In this document: positions 43,315 through 52,486 of the stretch, in pieces
Position numbering within the stretch: the first letter of the stretch is position 1
How the letters are laid out: each line of letters begins with the position of its first letter
Source: CALKXV01 sp964632495
Lineage (GTDB): Bacteria; Pseudomonadota; Alphaproteobacteria; Rhodobacterales; Rhodobacteraceae
DNA length: 64,000 nucleotides
Reading direction: 5' to 3'
NCBI GenBank assembly: GCA_964632495.1
Contig: CAZWDS010000006.1
Coordinates: 12,541 to 76,540 of the forward strand
Notes under the pieces: model-generated
Seen by the model: the letters and a program-made list of their open reading frames with translations, nothing else
Databases searched by the model: none
What the model was told of the DNA's origin: nothing
Made by a program: the position numbers and the translations under genes

Positions 43315-45254
43315 GCGCGGCTGGCCTTGGGTTCTGGCTTCAAGCGGGGCCGGAGCTTTAACTCGTCTTGCATTACCTTAATGCGCTCGCGTTGGTCTTT
43401 TGGATAAGCCTCAAGCGGTGGCACATCGCCGTAAAGCGCATAAAGCAGGATGTCCCGCGACGGAGGTGCCGCCGCAGACGATCCGCCGCCGCCATGTTCG
43501 ACAATGGTCGCAATCGCATACTTCGGTTTGTCAAAAGGCGCATAGGCCACGAACAGCCCGTGATCGCGCCGGTTCCACGGCAATTGATCGTTCCGCGTCA
43601 CGCCCACAGCGCGTTCCGCCGCGGTGATATTGCGGACCTGAGACGTACCGGTCTTGCCCGCCATCTCCATGCCTTCGGTCACGATACGGGATCGCCGCGC
43701 CGTCCCGCGCGATCCGTTCGACACATTGTACATGGCCTTACGTGCCAAGTTCATCAAATGACCGGGCACAGGAATTTCCGGCGCCTCGGCCATCGGCACT
43801 TCGACGCCATCAATCGACTTGATCAGCCGTGGCTTCACGGCCTTGCCACTGGCCAAGCGCGCGGTCATCACCGCCAATTGCAGCGGCGAAGACAAAACAT
43901 CCCCCTGCCCGATCGCCGTGTTCAGCGTCTCACCGGGGTTCCAACGTTCGCCGCGCACCTGCGCCTTCCACTTGGTCGATGGCACAATCCCTTCGCGCAC
44001 CGCAGACACCGGCAAATCATGGCGTTCGCCCAAGCCAAATTCGCGGCACAACTCGGCCAGCTTGTCCACGCCGAGGCGATGAGCGGCTTCATAGAAATAG
44101 ACATCGCAGGATTGCGTGATCGCGTTGTTGAAATCCATCCAACCATGACCGCCACGCTTCCAACAATGGAACCGCCGCCCGCCCAAGGACATGTGGCCGG
44201 GGCAATAGACCGTCTCGCCTTGACCAATCACACCGCCTTTCAAAGCGGCCAAGCCGGTCATCATCTTGAAGGTCGACCCCGGCGGATAGAGACCCTGCAC
44301 GGTCTTGTTGAACAAAGGCTTGTAAATGTCTTCCCGCAAAGCGTTGTAATTCTTCGATGAAATCCCACGTACAAAAAGGTTGGGATCAAACGACGGGGCG
44401 CTGGCCATGGCCAGCAAATCGCCGGTTTCCACATCCATCACAACAGAACCTGCACTTTCGCCCGCAAGCCGGGCCTGTGCATAGTTCTGCAACCCGTGAT
44501 CGATCGTCAGCTGCAAATCATTGCCGGGGGTATAATCGTCGCGGCTTAGCTCGCGCATCACACGACCACCGGCGTTCACCTCGATCCGACGGGTGCCCGC
44601 CCGCCCACGCAGATCGGTTTCCAACCGCGTCTCGACCCCGATCTTGCCGATCTGGAACTTGGGGATCTGCAACAGCGGGTCAGGGTTTTCCAGCTTATCC
44701 AGATCATAGTCGCTAACGGGGCCAACGTAGCCAACGATATGCGCGAAATCCGCGCCCAATGGATACTCACGGCTAAGCCCCACATCCGGCGTGATCCCTG
44801 GCAACCCCGGTGTGTTGATCGCCACTTCGGCAATATCTTCCCACGCCAATTGATCCGCCACGGTGATCGGCACGAAGGGACTGCGGCGATAGATTTCCTT
44901 CAGCGCGCGCTCTACATCATCGTCATCCAGATCGACCAGCTGACGGACCTTGGCAATCGCCTCTTCCACATCACCCGCATCCTCGCGCACAATGACGATC
45001 CGGTAATTCTGAGCGTTCTGGGCAATCGCAATACCGTGCCGGTCATAGATAATCCCGCGCGACGGCGCGATCAGCCGGACATTGATGCGGTTTTCTTCGG
45101 CCAAAAGACGGTAGTCATCCGCCTCGGTCACCTGCATCTGACGCATCCTGAGGCCAAGCACGCCCATAAAACCGGTCATAGCACCGCCCAAGACGATTCC
45201 ACGTCGTGTAACCAGTCCAGCGGCCTCTTCAGCTTCTCTTTGCGAACGTCTCAT
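43311..45254 (-). CDS. mrdA: Penicillin-binding protein 2
   Basis: The 647-residue class B PBP has an N-terminal membrane anchor (about 20-40), the dimerisation domain and the transpeptidase domain with SxxK in 'PPGSTFKMMTG', the SxD motif in 'TQSCDVYFYE' as in other PBP2 proteins, and 'AGKTGTSQ'. It crosslinks peptidoglycan of the lateral wall with RodA. The ATG overlaps the mreD stop (ATGA). Confidence 0.97.
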   Translation of the reverse strand: MRRSQREAEEAAGLVTRRGIVLGGAMTGFMGVLGLRMRQMQVTEADDYRLLAEENRINVRLIAPSRGIIYDRHGIAIAQNAQNYRIVIVREDAGDVEEAIAKVRQLVDLDDDDVERALKEIYRRSPFVPITVADQLAWEDIAEVAINTPGLPGITPDVGLSREYPLGADFAHIVGYVGPVSDYDLDKLENPDPLLQIPKFQIGKIGVETRLETDLRGRAGTRRIEVNAGGRVMRELSRDDYTPGNDLQLTIDHGLQNYAQARLAGESAGSVVMDVETGDLLAMASAPSFDPNLFVRGISSKNYNALREDIYKPLFNKTVQGLYPPGSTFKMMTGLAALKGGVIGQGETVYCPGHMSLGGRRFHCWKRGGHGWMDFNNAITQSCDVYFYEAAHRLGVDKLAELCREFGLGERHDLPVSAVREGIVPSTKWKAQVRGERWNPGETLNTAIGQGDVLSSPLQLAVMTARLASGKAVKPRLIKSIDGVEVPMAEAPEIPVPGHLMNLARKAMYNVSNGSRGTARRSRIVTEGMEMAGKTGTSQVRNITAAERAVGVTRNDQLPWNRRDHGLFVAYAPFDKPKYAIATIVEHGGGGSSAAAPPSRDILLYALYGDVPPLEAYPKDQRERIKVMQDELKLRPRLKPEPKASRA

Positions 45255-45787
45255 GATCTTTGCCCAAAGCCATCCTGATCCCCCGCACGTACCTTTCTAA
45301 GGCCGAACGCGCGGCCCGCCAAGATAACGACCAGTGGATAACAAAGAATTGTGAAAAGCAGCCGCAGAATCGTCAACCCAAGGCTGGGTTGCGGCACGCC
45401 AAATACCATCAGGATCAGCGCATAAGCCACAGTGACCGCGCAAATCAAAAGACCGACGATGGCCCATTCCACGACAAAGGACGCCGCGCGCATTTGAGCC
45501 TGCCGCGACCGCAAGAACTCTCCTCCCAGTACAACCAGCGCCGTCCAAAGGCCGGGGGGGCGCATCAACAACAAATCAGCCAAAAGAAAAACACCCGCCA
45601 AAAGCGCAACCGGCACAAAGTCGGGGCGCATCACGATCCAGGAAAAGGCAATCAAAATAATGACATCCGGCCCGGGAATGCCCCTTGGTCCCGGTCGCAG
45701 TGGCAACAACTGCACAAAGACGACGACAGCCACCAAAAAAACGAACGTCGCCCGATAGGACCAAATATGGCTGGTGCGATCAGCCAT
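45251..45787 (-). CDS. mreD: Rod shape-determining protein MreD
   Basis: The 178-residue protein has about five membrane segments ('ATFVFLVAVVVFVQLLPL', 'FVPVALLAGVFLLADLLL', 'VGLLICAVTVAYALILMVF'). Position between mreC and mrdA and the size identify it. It overlaps mreC by eight bases. Confidence 0.92.
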   Translation of the reverse strand: MADRTSHIWSYRATFVFLVAVVVFVQLLPLRPGPRGIPGPDVIILIAFSWIVMRPDFVPVALLAGVFLLADLLLMRPPGLWTALVVLGGEFLRSRQAQMRAASFVVEWAIVGLLICAVTVAYALILMVFGVPQPSLGLTILRLLFTILCYPLVVILAGRAFGLRKVRAGDQDGFGQRS

Positions 45788-46685
45788 CGGCCGCCTCTTC
45801 CGCGGTTTCCACAGGCACTGGCTGAACCGGCCCGATCAAACCCGCAGGCGCATTGATGCTTTCGGCGGGCGGACTGCGCAACACGCGCAAAAACTCCAAA
45901 CGCTCATAGTCAGCGGCCAATCGCAGGCGCAACCGACCATCGCGCGCCAAAACCACACCGCCGACCAGCAAACCGGCCGGAAACACACCGCCATCCCCCG
46001 AGGACACAACGCGGTCCCCCGGACGCACCTCTTCCGGCGCTTCGATGAACTCTAAGATCGGCAAAGCCGAGTTGTCGCCAGACAAAACCGCCCGTTGCCC
46101 CGAAGGCTGAATGGTCACCGGTACACGGGATGCGCTATCGGTCAGCATCAACACCCGGCTTGATCGTTTACCAACGCCGGAAATGCGTCCGACCAATCCC
46201 AATCCGTCGGTCACGGCCCAACCATCTTTGATCCCGTCGCGCGCACCGCCGACGTTCAACAGAACCGATTGGCGAAAGGGAGAGCCACTGTCCGCCAAAA
46301 CCTGCCCCGTCACCACAGTCAAAGCCGGGTCAAGACGGACGTTGTTCAAATCCAGAAGTTTCGCGTTTTCCTGACCCAATTGCAGAGCGGCCTCTTTCCA
46401 CGCCTTCATGCGTTGCAATTCGTCCCGCAATTCCCGGTTCTGACGCTGAAGAGCCGCGTAAGATTGAAAGCCGCGCAACAGATTGACCGTTTCGGTCACC
46501 GGCACCATCGCCCAATCCATCGACGGCACCACGCGATCCACCAGTTGCGCACGCAACCGTTCGGCCCGCGGGCTGTCGATCCGCCAAAGAATGAAAATCG
46601 CAATTAAAACAAGCACAAGACAGCCGACCGCCAAGCGCCTGATCGGGCGAACGAAGTCTTCCTGATTGCCACTCTGCCGTGCCAC
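45780..46685 (-). CDS. mreC: Rod shape-determining protein MreC
   Basis: The 301-residue protein has one N-terminal membrane segment ('LAVGCLVLVLIAIFILW'), a coiled coil ('LQRQNRELRDELQRMKAWKE') and the periplasmic beta-barrel part with 'GIKDGWAVTDGLGLVGRISGVG'. It activates PBP2-RodA. It is separated from mreB by 79 bases carrying two strong hairpins, unlike the overlapping genes downstream. Confidence 0.96.
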   Translation of the reverse strand: MARQSGNQEDFVRPIRRLAVGCLVLVLIAIFILWRIDSPRAERLRAQLVDRVVPSMDWAMVPVTETVNLLRGFQSYAALQRQNRELRDELQRMKAWKEAALQLGQENAKLLDLNNVRLDPALTVVTGQVLADSGSPFRQSVLLNVGGARDGIKDGWAVTDGLGLVGRISGVGKRSSRVLMLTDSASRVPVTIQPSGQRAVLSGDNSALPILEFIEAPEEVRPGDRVVSSGDGGVFPAGLLVGGVVLARDGRLRLRLAADYERLEFLRVLRSPPAESINAPAGLIGPVQPVPVETAEEAADG

Positions 46686-46715
46686 AAAAACTCCTTAGCA
46701 GCTCATCAGAGGAAA

Positions 46716-46737
46716 GCAGAAAACCCCCATTTTCTGC
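46716..46737 (-). other. Second hairpin between mreB and mreC
   Basis: On the minus strand GCAGAAAA-TGGGGG-TTTTCTGC is a perfect eight-pair stem followed by TTTCC. It resembles a weak intrinsic terminator or attenuator 31 bases before the mreC start. Confidence 0.7.
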
Positions 46738-46762
46738 AGCGATTTCTGTGTCAGAAATCGCT
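46738..46762 (-). other. First hairpin between mreB and mreC
   Basis: On the minus strand AGCGATTTCTG-ACA-CAGAAATCGCT is a perfect eleven-pair stem with a three-base loop, starting two bases after the mreB stop. It directly abuts the second hairpin. It could stabilise the mreB mRNA end or act with the second stem to reduce read-through. Confidence 0.75.
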
Positions 46763-46764
46763 TT

Positions 46765-47799
46765 TTAACTGTCGTAGTCGATCACGTGACGCAGCTGCTT
46801 TTCGTATTCCAGCGCCTTACCGGTGCCCATGGCCACACAATTCAACGATTCGTCAGCTACGCTGATGGCCAGGCCGGTCTGCTCGCGCAGCGCCAAATCC
46901 AATTCGCCCAACAAAGCACCGCCGCCTGTCAACATCACGCCCCGGTCCACGATGTCCGCGGCCAAATCGGGCGGTGTGGCTTCCAAAGCCGTCATCACCG
47001 CTTCGCAAATCTGCTGCACAGGTTCCGCCAAAGCCTCGGCCACCTGAGCCTGATTGATCTCGGTTTCCTTCGGGACACCGTTCAACAAATCGCGGCCCCG
47101 AATTTCCATCGATTGCCCGCGCCCATCATCGGGCATCCGCGCTGTGCCAATGGTGGTCTTGATCCGTTCGGCCGTGGAATCACCGATCAAAAGGTTATGC
47201 TGACGGCGCAAATAACTGACGATGCTTTCGTCCATCCGGTCGCCACCGACGCGCACCGAACGCGCATAAACGATGTCGCCCAGGGACAAAACCGCCACCT
47301 CGGTCGTCCCGCCGCCGATATCGACCACCATGTTACCGGTGGGATCCGTGATCGGCATGCCTGCCCCGATGGCAGCCGCAATCGGCTCGGCGATCAAACC
47401 CACTTTCTTGGCACCCGCCATCTGAACCGATGTCCGAATAGCCCGCTTTTCAACAGGCGTCGCCCCGTGGGGCACACAGACGATCACATGAGGCTTCGAC
47501 AGGAAGCCGCGCTTGTGCACCTTGTTGATGAATTCCTTGATCATGGCTTCAGCCACGTCAAAATCCGCAATCACGCCTTCGCGCATCGGACGGATCGCTT
47601 CGATGCTGCCCGGTGTGCGGCCCAGCATCAGTTTCGCGTCCTCACCCACAGCCAGAACTTTCTTCTGCCCGTCTTTCACATGGTACGCGACAACCGATGG
47701 CTCGTTCAGGATAATCCCCTTGCCTTTCACATAGACAAGCGTGTTCGCCGTACCAAGGTCGATTGCCATATCCGTCGAAAACAATCCGCCGAAGGCCAT
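46765..47799 (-). CDS. mreB: Rod shape-determining actin homologue MreB
   Basis: The 344-residue protein has actin-fold motifs: phosphate 1 'MAIDLGTANTLVYVKGKG', 'VVCVPHGATPVEKRA', phosphate 2 'NMVVDIGGGTTEVAVLS' and 'GVMLTGGGALLGELD'. The start at 47799 (MAFGGLFSTDMAID) matches known MreB N-termini; the frame continues 43 residues upstream but that part is unlike MreB. It is first in the mre operon, 205 bases downstream of the kinase-dynamin cluster on the same strand. Confidence 0.97.
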   Translation of the reverse strand: MAFGGLFSTDMAIDLGTANTLVYVKGKGIILNEPSVVAYHVKDGQKKVLAVGEDAKLMLGRTPGSIEAIRPMREGVIADFDVAEAMIKEFINKVHKRGFLSKPHVIVCVPHGATPVEKRAIRTSVQMAGAKKVGLIAEPIAAAIGAGMPITDPTGNMVVDIGGGTTEVAVLSLGDIVYARSVRVGGDRMDESIVSYLRRQHNLLIGDSTAERIKTTIGTARMPDDGRGQSMEIRGRDLLNGVPKETEINQAQVAEALAEPVQQICEAVMTALEATPPDLAADIVDRGVMLTGGGALLGELDLALREQTGLAISVADESLNCVAMGTGKALEYEKQLRHVIDYDS

Positions 47800-48003
47800 A
47801 CGTTTCTGCCCCAATATAGTTGGCCCGGTCTCGCCGGGCTCGTTGACATATAGGCCTGCTGTCATCGCTGCGAAAGGGATTTCCTTGCAGAAAACAGGCA
47901 CAAAATCGCCGCCCGACCCCAAGGGCATTAACGACCTTACACTATCAAAACACTAAAATGGGCACCATTGTGGCCTAAGCGCGAACAATCCGGGGAATCG
48001 GGT

Positions 48004-48798
48004 CTATTCTGCCACGAGCGCTTGCCATCGTCCTGCAACGGCCGGCATCTGCTCTACAGGGCCAGAAAGGAAGGCCGATTCTTCGCCAAACTCGACGAAA
48101 AGCATCGCATCCCCCTCGGCTGGCGCAATCAAAGTGCCACAGGTCAAAGCATCAGCCGGAAACACCTCTTCGAACTTGGCGAAATACCCATCAAGAAAGA
48201 TCGCTGCCTGTTCGCCCAAGCTGGCCGTGCGGCCTTCATCACCGCCCTGATCGGTCACCTCTTCACCCTTGATTCGAAGCCAGGCTACGCCGTCTTCGGC
48301 AAGGTCGCCCAGGAACTGGGAAATCACCTCGTCCGGCGAAAACGTCTTGGGTTGCGCCTTGCCGTCTACGCCCCAGGCCCGCCCCAAAAGGTTGGCCGGC
48401 ACACCGATGTCCGAGCCAAAGCTTGCTTTCAGCGGCTGCGTCTTAATGGTGATCGGGCCGCCCTTGCCAAAAAACTGAGCCAAAACCTCGCGTAATGCCG
48501 GCACGTTCGGGTCTTCGGCATCTGGCAAAGGCTGATCGGACAGATCTTCGGCGCCGTCCGTTTTTGGCGCTGGCGCAAGAAGCGCCTGTAACCGTCGATT
48601 GGCCACGGCGAAATGCACGGCGTCCTTTTCTGTATGCAGGCTAAGGCGACGCGGCAGAATCGTCTCATCGATTTCGGCGACAAGAGCAGCGATCAGGCTG
48701 TCGGCATCACTGCCTTTCAGCTTACGCCCCTCGCCCGGCGCGCGTTCGCGGGCGCGCAAATGGGCCAGCATCGCTTCAAGGCGGGAAAAATCGCTCAT
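48004..48798 (-). CDS. Hypothetical protein, last gene of the kinase-dynamin cluster
   Basis: The 264-residue protein is soluble and acidic with no signal peptide or membrane segment. The N-terminal third is helical ('FSRLEAMLAHLRARERAP'), followed by 'FFGKGGPITIKTQPLKASFGSDIGVPA' and a C-terminal alpha/beta region ending 'AVAGRWQALVAE'. I recognise no family. The chosen ATG at 48798 lies 13 bases after the upstream gene's stop; a start at 48837 would overlap that gene. Its position at the end of an eight-gene run implies a role with the GTPases. Confidence 0.82.
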   Translation of the reverse strand: MSDFSRLEAMLAHLRARERAPGEGRKLKGSDADSLIAALVAEIDETILPRRLSLHTEKDAVHFAVANRRLQALLAPAPKTDGAEDLSDQPLPDAEDPNVPALREVLAQFFGKGGPITIKTQPLKASFGSDIGVPANLLGRAWGVDGKAQPKTFSPDEVISQFLGDLAEDGVAWLRIKGEEVTDQGGDEGRTASLGEQAAIFLDGYFAKFEEVFPADALTCGTLIAPAEGDAMLFVEFGEESAFLSGPVEQMPAVAGRWQALVAE

Positions 48799-48811
48799 GT
48801 CCGCACCCGGC

Positions 48812-49204
48812 TCATGTCTCGGCCTCCTGAACAACACTCAGGGTTTTGCGGCCCTTCGCCACGACCTCGGCCAAATCACTGTCTGGCGCACAGACACAAA
48901 TCAACGTCTCGGGAGCATCACCAGTGGCGCGAATGAACACACGCGCCGTCTGCCCGGTCAAAAGCATGGCAACATCAGCGGGCGCATCCGGAGAGGACGC
49001 CGCCCAAACAGTCGCCGCGCCTTCTGCCACGACACCATCCAACAAAAGCTGTGCGGCATTTGACTGCGCATCCAGCTCTTCTTGGCCAGTTTGGCCGACG
49101 GCGCTGGAACTTAGAACCAATTTGGATTTGAGATCGGCATAGGCAACAAGCGCGCAGCCCGAAAGCTCGGAGCGCAGGGCATCCAAGGCATCGGTCACAC
49201 TCAT
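48812..49204 (-). CDS. Small protein resembling the Roadblock/LC7 fold
   Basis: The 130-residue protein starts 'MSVTDALDALRSELSGCALVAYADLKSKLVL' and continues through a helix to 'TARVFIRATGDAPETLICVCAPDSDLAEVV'. The helix, two strands, helix, strand-strand order and length resemble Roadblock/LC7 proteins, which are frequent partners or GAPs of small GTPases such as MglA. This is a pattern judgement, not a motif match. It follows a dynamin-like GTPase gene by 120 bases, a gap carrying a possible pseudoknot. Confidence 0.7.
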   Translation of the reverse strand: MSVTDALDALRSELSGCALVAYADLKSKLVLSSSAVGQTGQEELDAQSNAAQLLLDGVVAEGAATVWAASSPDAPADVAMLLTGQTARVFIRATGDAPETLICVCAPDSDLAEVVAKGRKTLSVVQEAET

Positions 49205-49266
49205 TGCACTATTCTCTCCCACTCGTCCTTGCCCGCGTCTTTAATGGGCGTGGCAGACGGAAGGCG

Positions 49267-49305
49267 CAAGCCCCTCTCGGTCACAAGGGCTTGGCACTGT
49301 GACCG
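49267..49305 (-). ncRNA. Possible H-type pseudoknot in the gap after a dynamin-like gene
   Basis: On the minus strand CGGTCACA pairs with TGTGACCG (eight pairs) and the interleaved CAAGCCC pairs with GGGCTTG (seven pairs), in the order stem1-stem2-stem1-stem2. Loops are 4, 1 and 4 bases. The last loop is short for a full pseudoknot, so two alternative hairpins are the other reading. It is about 63 bases upstream of the Roadblock-like gene. Confidence 0.45.
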
Positions 49306-49324
49306 GAACAGCGGCCCAGACAGG

Positions 49325-50257
49325 TTAGGATTGCAAAGGACGTGGACGAACACGGGTCGGCATCACCATGCGCGCAGGCTTGGCACGAGGCGGGCTAACC
49401 GCATCTGCGGCTTTGGGCTTTGGCGTTTCGCCAGTCCCCGGAGCGGCCGCAAACGCCGCAGGTTTCGGGGCCTCGCCATTGGCCACTTCCGAGACCAGCT
49501 CATTCAGCAAAGCCACCAAATCCGTAGCACCACAGGTGTCCCAGGTGTCACTGCCCTCTTCCGCCTCAAGGGCGCGGATCAAAGACACCGGCAAAACCTT
49601 GCGGAACAAACCCTTGGTTTCGCTTTCCACCCGTTTGATGACGCGTCCTTGATCACGTTCGGAAAGGATTTTGTCCATCCGTGTCAAAAGCAACATGCTG
49701 CGGTCGTAAAATTCCTTGGGCATGGTCGACCATACAGCCGCCTCACTTTGGCGCCAGGCTTGGGTGGCATGGCTGCACCAAATTACCACATCAGCGTGGT
49801 GGATCACGCGCTGCCAGACATCGACAGCCATGTTCGGATCCGAAATCCCTGGCATATCGATCAGATCGAAATCAGCCAAACGCTTGGCTTCGTGAAAAAT
49901 CCGGATGTGATTGGTGCTGGCAACTTTGACTGCCTCTAGGTCGTCCAAATCGACCGGTTGTTCGTCGCCGTTCATGTCCACGCAATACGGATCATTGCTG
50001 CCTTGCGAAATCCAAACCGGCGGCAATTGAGTTGCGGTCACATGCACAGGCAATGCGGCATTGCCCAACAAAAGGTTCGACAAAGTGGACTTGCCCGCAC
50101 TGAATTCGCCCATCAAAGCCACGCAAGGTCGCTTGGGGCCTGCGTCTGCGATTGCCTTTGGCAATTCGTCTTCGGTCGTCTCGATGGGGGCCGCGGCTGC
50201 GCTTTCCGGCGCGATCTCGGACAGGGATTGTGGAACGAACTCTGGTTGACCACTCAT
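49325..50257 (-). CDS. Dynamin-like GTPase, short form
   Basis: The 310-residue protein has a complete GTPase domain: G1 'GEFSAGKST' near residue 50, G3 'DLIDMPGISD' near residue 133 and a G4-like 'LTRMDK' near residue 195. The GEFxAGKSTLxNxLLG form of G1 is typical of bacterial dynamin-like proteins. It lacks the long helical stalk of dynamins and instead ends in a Pro/Ala-rich basic tail. It is paralogous to the protein at 52487 (shared 'WCS-N-QSE-V-P' segment). The ATG at 50257 lies 22 bases after the upstream GTPase stop. Confidence 0.87.
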   Translation of the reverse strand: MSGQPEFVPQSLSEIAPESAAAAPIETTEDELPKAIADAGPKRPCVALMGEFSAGKSTLSNLLLGNAALPVHVTATQLPPVWISQGSNDPYCVDMNGDEQPVDLDDLEAVKVASTNHIRIFHEAKRLADFDLIDMPGISDPNMAVDVWQRVIHHADVVIWCSHATQAWRQSEAAVWSTMPKEFYDRSMLLLTRMDKILSERDQGRVIKRVESETKGLFRKVLPVSLIRALEAEEGSDTWDTCGATDLVALLNELVSEVANGEAPKPAAFAAAPGTGETPKPKAADAVSPPRAKPARMVMPTRVRPRPLQS

Positions 50258-50279
50258 TGGGACACTTCCTACTCGGGCC

Positions 50280-52346
50280 TTAGGCGGCAAAACCTGTAAG
50301 GCTATCAATAGCTTGCTTTAGTTGCTGGCGTTTCACGGCCGCGCTGTTCTCATCCAACATCGACCCAACACCGTCCGGCGCTTCGGTCGCCTGCTCGGCA
50401 ATCCGGGTCAGAATGGCACGCTGTTCGGCCAAGAACTCGGACAACGCCTGCATCGAGCCATCGCGGATCGACTGGGCGTGTGGACCGCGCAAGGCATCCA
50501 CGATCGGATCGGTCTCGGCCTTGATTATGTCGGCAAATTCGGTCGCAAAGCTGCGATAACCGCGACGCTTGTGCCACCAGCGTGTCCACCACGTGCCCTT
50601 CAGATCCAGCGCAATCGTCTGGCCCAAAAGCACCGGCGACGGAATGCGCGGCGCACTTGGCGCTTCGATCCCAAAACCATCGTCATCGTCCAGATCGAAC
50701 AATCGGTGGTAAAGGGCCGCATAGTCTTCAGCCGTTTTGACCAGAACCTTCTTGGTGCCCGACTGCGCGTTGCGGCCAAACACCTGATAGGCCGTGCGCA
50801 TCAGAATGCGCAGCCCGGTCGGGTCATATTCCCAAATCTCGTCTTCGCCATTCGCATCCAAGTGCTGCAACAGCGACCCCGTCGCGCGTTCAAGAAAGCT
50901 TCGGTGCGAGCGTTCAAGACGTTTGTCGAAATCCGCAATCGCGTGATCGAAGGTGTTCTTCATCTCAGCGGTGGCGTCACTTTCCAATTTGTTCAAAGCG
51001 CTTTCAAGCTCACCGACTTCCAAAGGCGGCAAATTCTCATCGCCGTCACGGCGCGACACCACTTGCTGCTGTGCGCTCAAGCCATTGGCCAGGTTCATCG
51101 CCGACTTGGCGACCCGGTCCAGCAATTCCTGCCCCATGCCTTCTGAAATACGTTCGCTCAACGCGGCATAGATCGAAGGCACACCAGACAGGCGCCACAA
51201 CAGTTCTGCGCGGCTGGTCTGCGCCACAGGCAAACGGCCTTCGCTTTGTGCCCAAGTGGCCAAAGCGTTCAAAGTTGCATCATCCAATGCATCGTCCCGC
51301 CCCAGCAAAGCTGCGTTGGCGCAGAAGGCTGACGTAAAGATAATCTCGGCGTCCTTCGGGCCATCATGATCGACCAGAGTTTGACGAATGCTGTCGCGAA
51401 TTTCCGGGATCTGTGCGCCCGGATCGCTCAGTTCATCCACCCGGTTCACCACGATGATCACTTCGCGCGACTTCACGTTGGAAATCATGCGGATCAAGGC
51501 AAGGTCAACGGACGACAAGGCTTGGTGTGCGGCCAGAACGACCACGCAAATCCGGCTTTCCCGGATCGCACGAATGGTGATCTGCTCGCGGATCATGAAG
51601 GTATCGTTCACGCCCGGCGTGTCTCGCACGCACAAGGGCATCGGCAGGTCGGGGCGGCTGACGAACAGCTCGGCCGACTTGGTGATATCTGCGAACCGGC
51701 CCTGACTTTGGCTGGTTTCGGTGTCATCCTCAAAGTCATCGCCCAAGCAAACGTAGCGTTCGATCAGATCTTCATCGAGGTGATTATAATCGTGTTGCTG
51801 GCCCAACAGCATTTCAAACTTGTCGCCCAGACGGGCCCGCGATTTTTCGCGCATTTCGACAACCTGCTGACGCACTTTTTCAAGCTCGTCCTCGGCTCCG
51901 GCCCGGCTGGCCAATTCGCCGATCCGACCACCGCGATCCAACAGGCGGCCCCATTCTTCCATATCGAAGAACCGGAAGCGGGCCTTATTTTCATCTTCGG
52001 TCGTAAAAGGATTCAAGTGCAGCGACGTGACAACCGACGTCCAGGGGTTCACATCCGCTGGCAAAAGATCGGGAAGCCCGACCATGGCATTGACCAGCGA
52101 GGTTTTGCCCGCCTTCACCTGCCCGATCATCGTCACCGAAGGTTCCGCATGCTTCAACTGGTGGTGCAACTTGCGCGCCGCCCGGTTGGTGGCTTTGTCA
52201 CCGATCTTTCCAAGACGCACCAAGGTCTGGCGCAGTTCTTTGGACTTCTTTGTGAAAGGTGCCAAACCTTCAAACCCAAGGCTGAGCAGAGCCGCGGAAT
52301 CAGTCTCTTGAGCTGTTCCAGCTGAAATATTTACATCAACGTTCAT
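50280..52346 (-). CDS. Dynamin family GTPase, long form
   Basis: The 688-residue protein has a short helical N-terminus, a GTPase domain with G1 'GQVKAGKTS' (about residue 75), G3 'DTPGVNDT' (about 242) and G4 'VNRVDEL' (about 301), and a long largely helical C-terminal part (about 400-688) that would form a dynamin stalk. A helical insert with 'LEKVRQQVVEMREKSRARL' sits between G1 and G3. No membrane segment is evident, so membrane contact would be peripheral. The start at 52346 has a GGCGGGA site; a frame start at 52370 is possible. Confidence 0.9.
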   Translation of the reverse strand: MNVDVNISAGTAQETDSAALLSLGFEGLAPFTKKSKELRQTLVRLGKIGDKATNRAARKLHHQLKHAEPSVTMIGQVKAGKTSLVNAMVGLPDLLPADVNPWTSVVTSLHLNPFTTEDENKARFRFFDMEEWGRLLDRGGRIGELASRAGAEDELEKVRQQVVEMREKSRARLGDKFEMLLGQQHDYNHLDEDLIERYVCLGDDFEDDTETSQSQGRFADITKSAELFVSRPDLPMPLCVRDTPGVNDTFMIREQITIRAIRESRICVVVLAAHQALSSVDLALIRMISNVKSREVIIVVNRVDELSDPGAQIPEIRDSIRQTLVDHDGPKDAEIIFTSAFCANAALLGRDDALDDATLNALATWAQSEGRLPVAQTSRAELLWRLSGVPSIYAALSERISEGMGQELLDRVAKSAMNLANGLSAQQQVVSRRDGDENLPPLEVGELESALNKLESDATAEMKNTFDHAIADFDKRLERSHRSFLERATGSLLQHLDANGEDEIWEYDPTGLRILMRTAYQVFGRNAQSGTKKVLVKTAEDYAALYHRLFDLDDDDGFGIEAPSAPRIPSPVLLGQTIALDLKGTWWTRWWHKRRGYRSFATEFADIIKAETDPIVDALRGPHAQSIRDGSMQALSEFLAEQRAILTRIAEQATEAPDGVGSMLDENSAAVKRQQLKQAIDSLTGFAA

Positions 52347-52486
52347 TATGTCCCGCCAAAACTCGACCAATCACTGCATTGCAGACGGAACTACGTCCAT
52401 CTCGATGAACAATCCCCCGTTAACGTGGCCTTTTTGTGGCGTGTTTCCGGTCAATCGTAGTTGTTTTGCGCGATTTGTTGCTAGCT

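Noticed and set aside
43368..44360. 330-residue frame opposite mrdA
   Set aside because: It lies wholly inside the PBP2 gene, which has all three catalytic motifs on the other strand.
46786..47853. 355-residue open frame opposite mreB
   Set aside because: It is a shadow of the highly conserved mreB codons with no protein-like motif.
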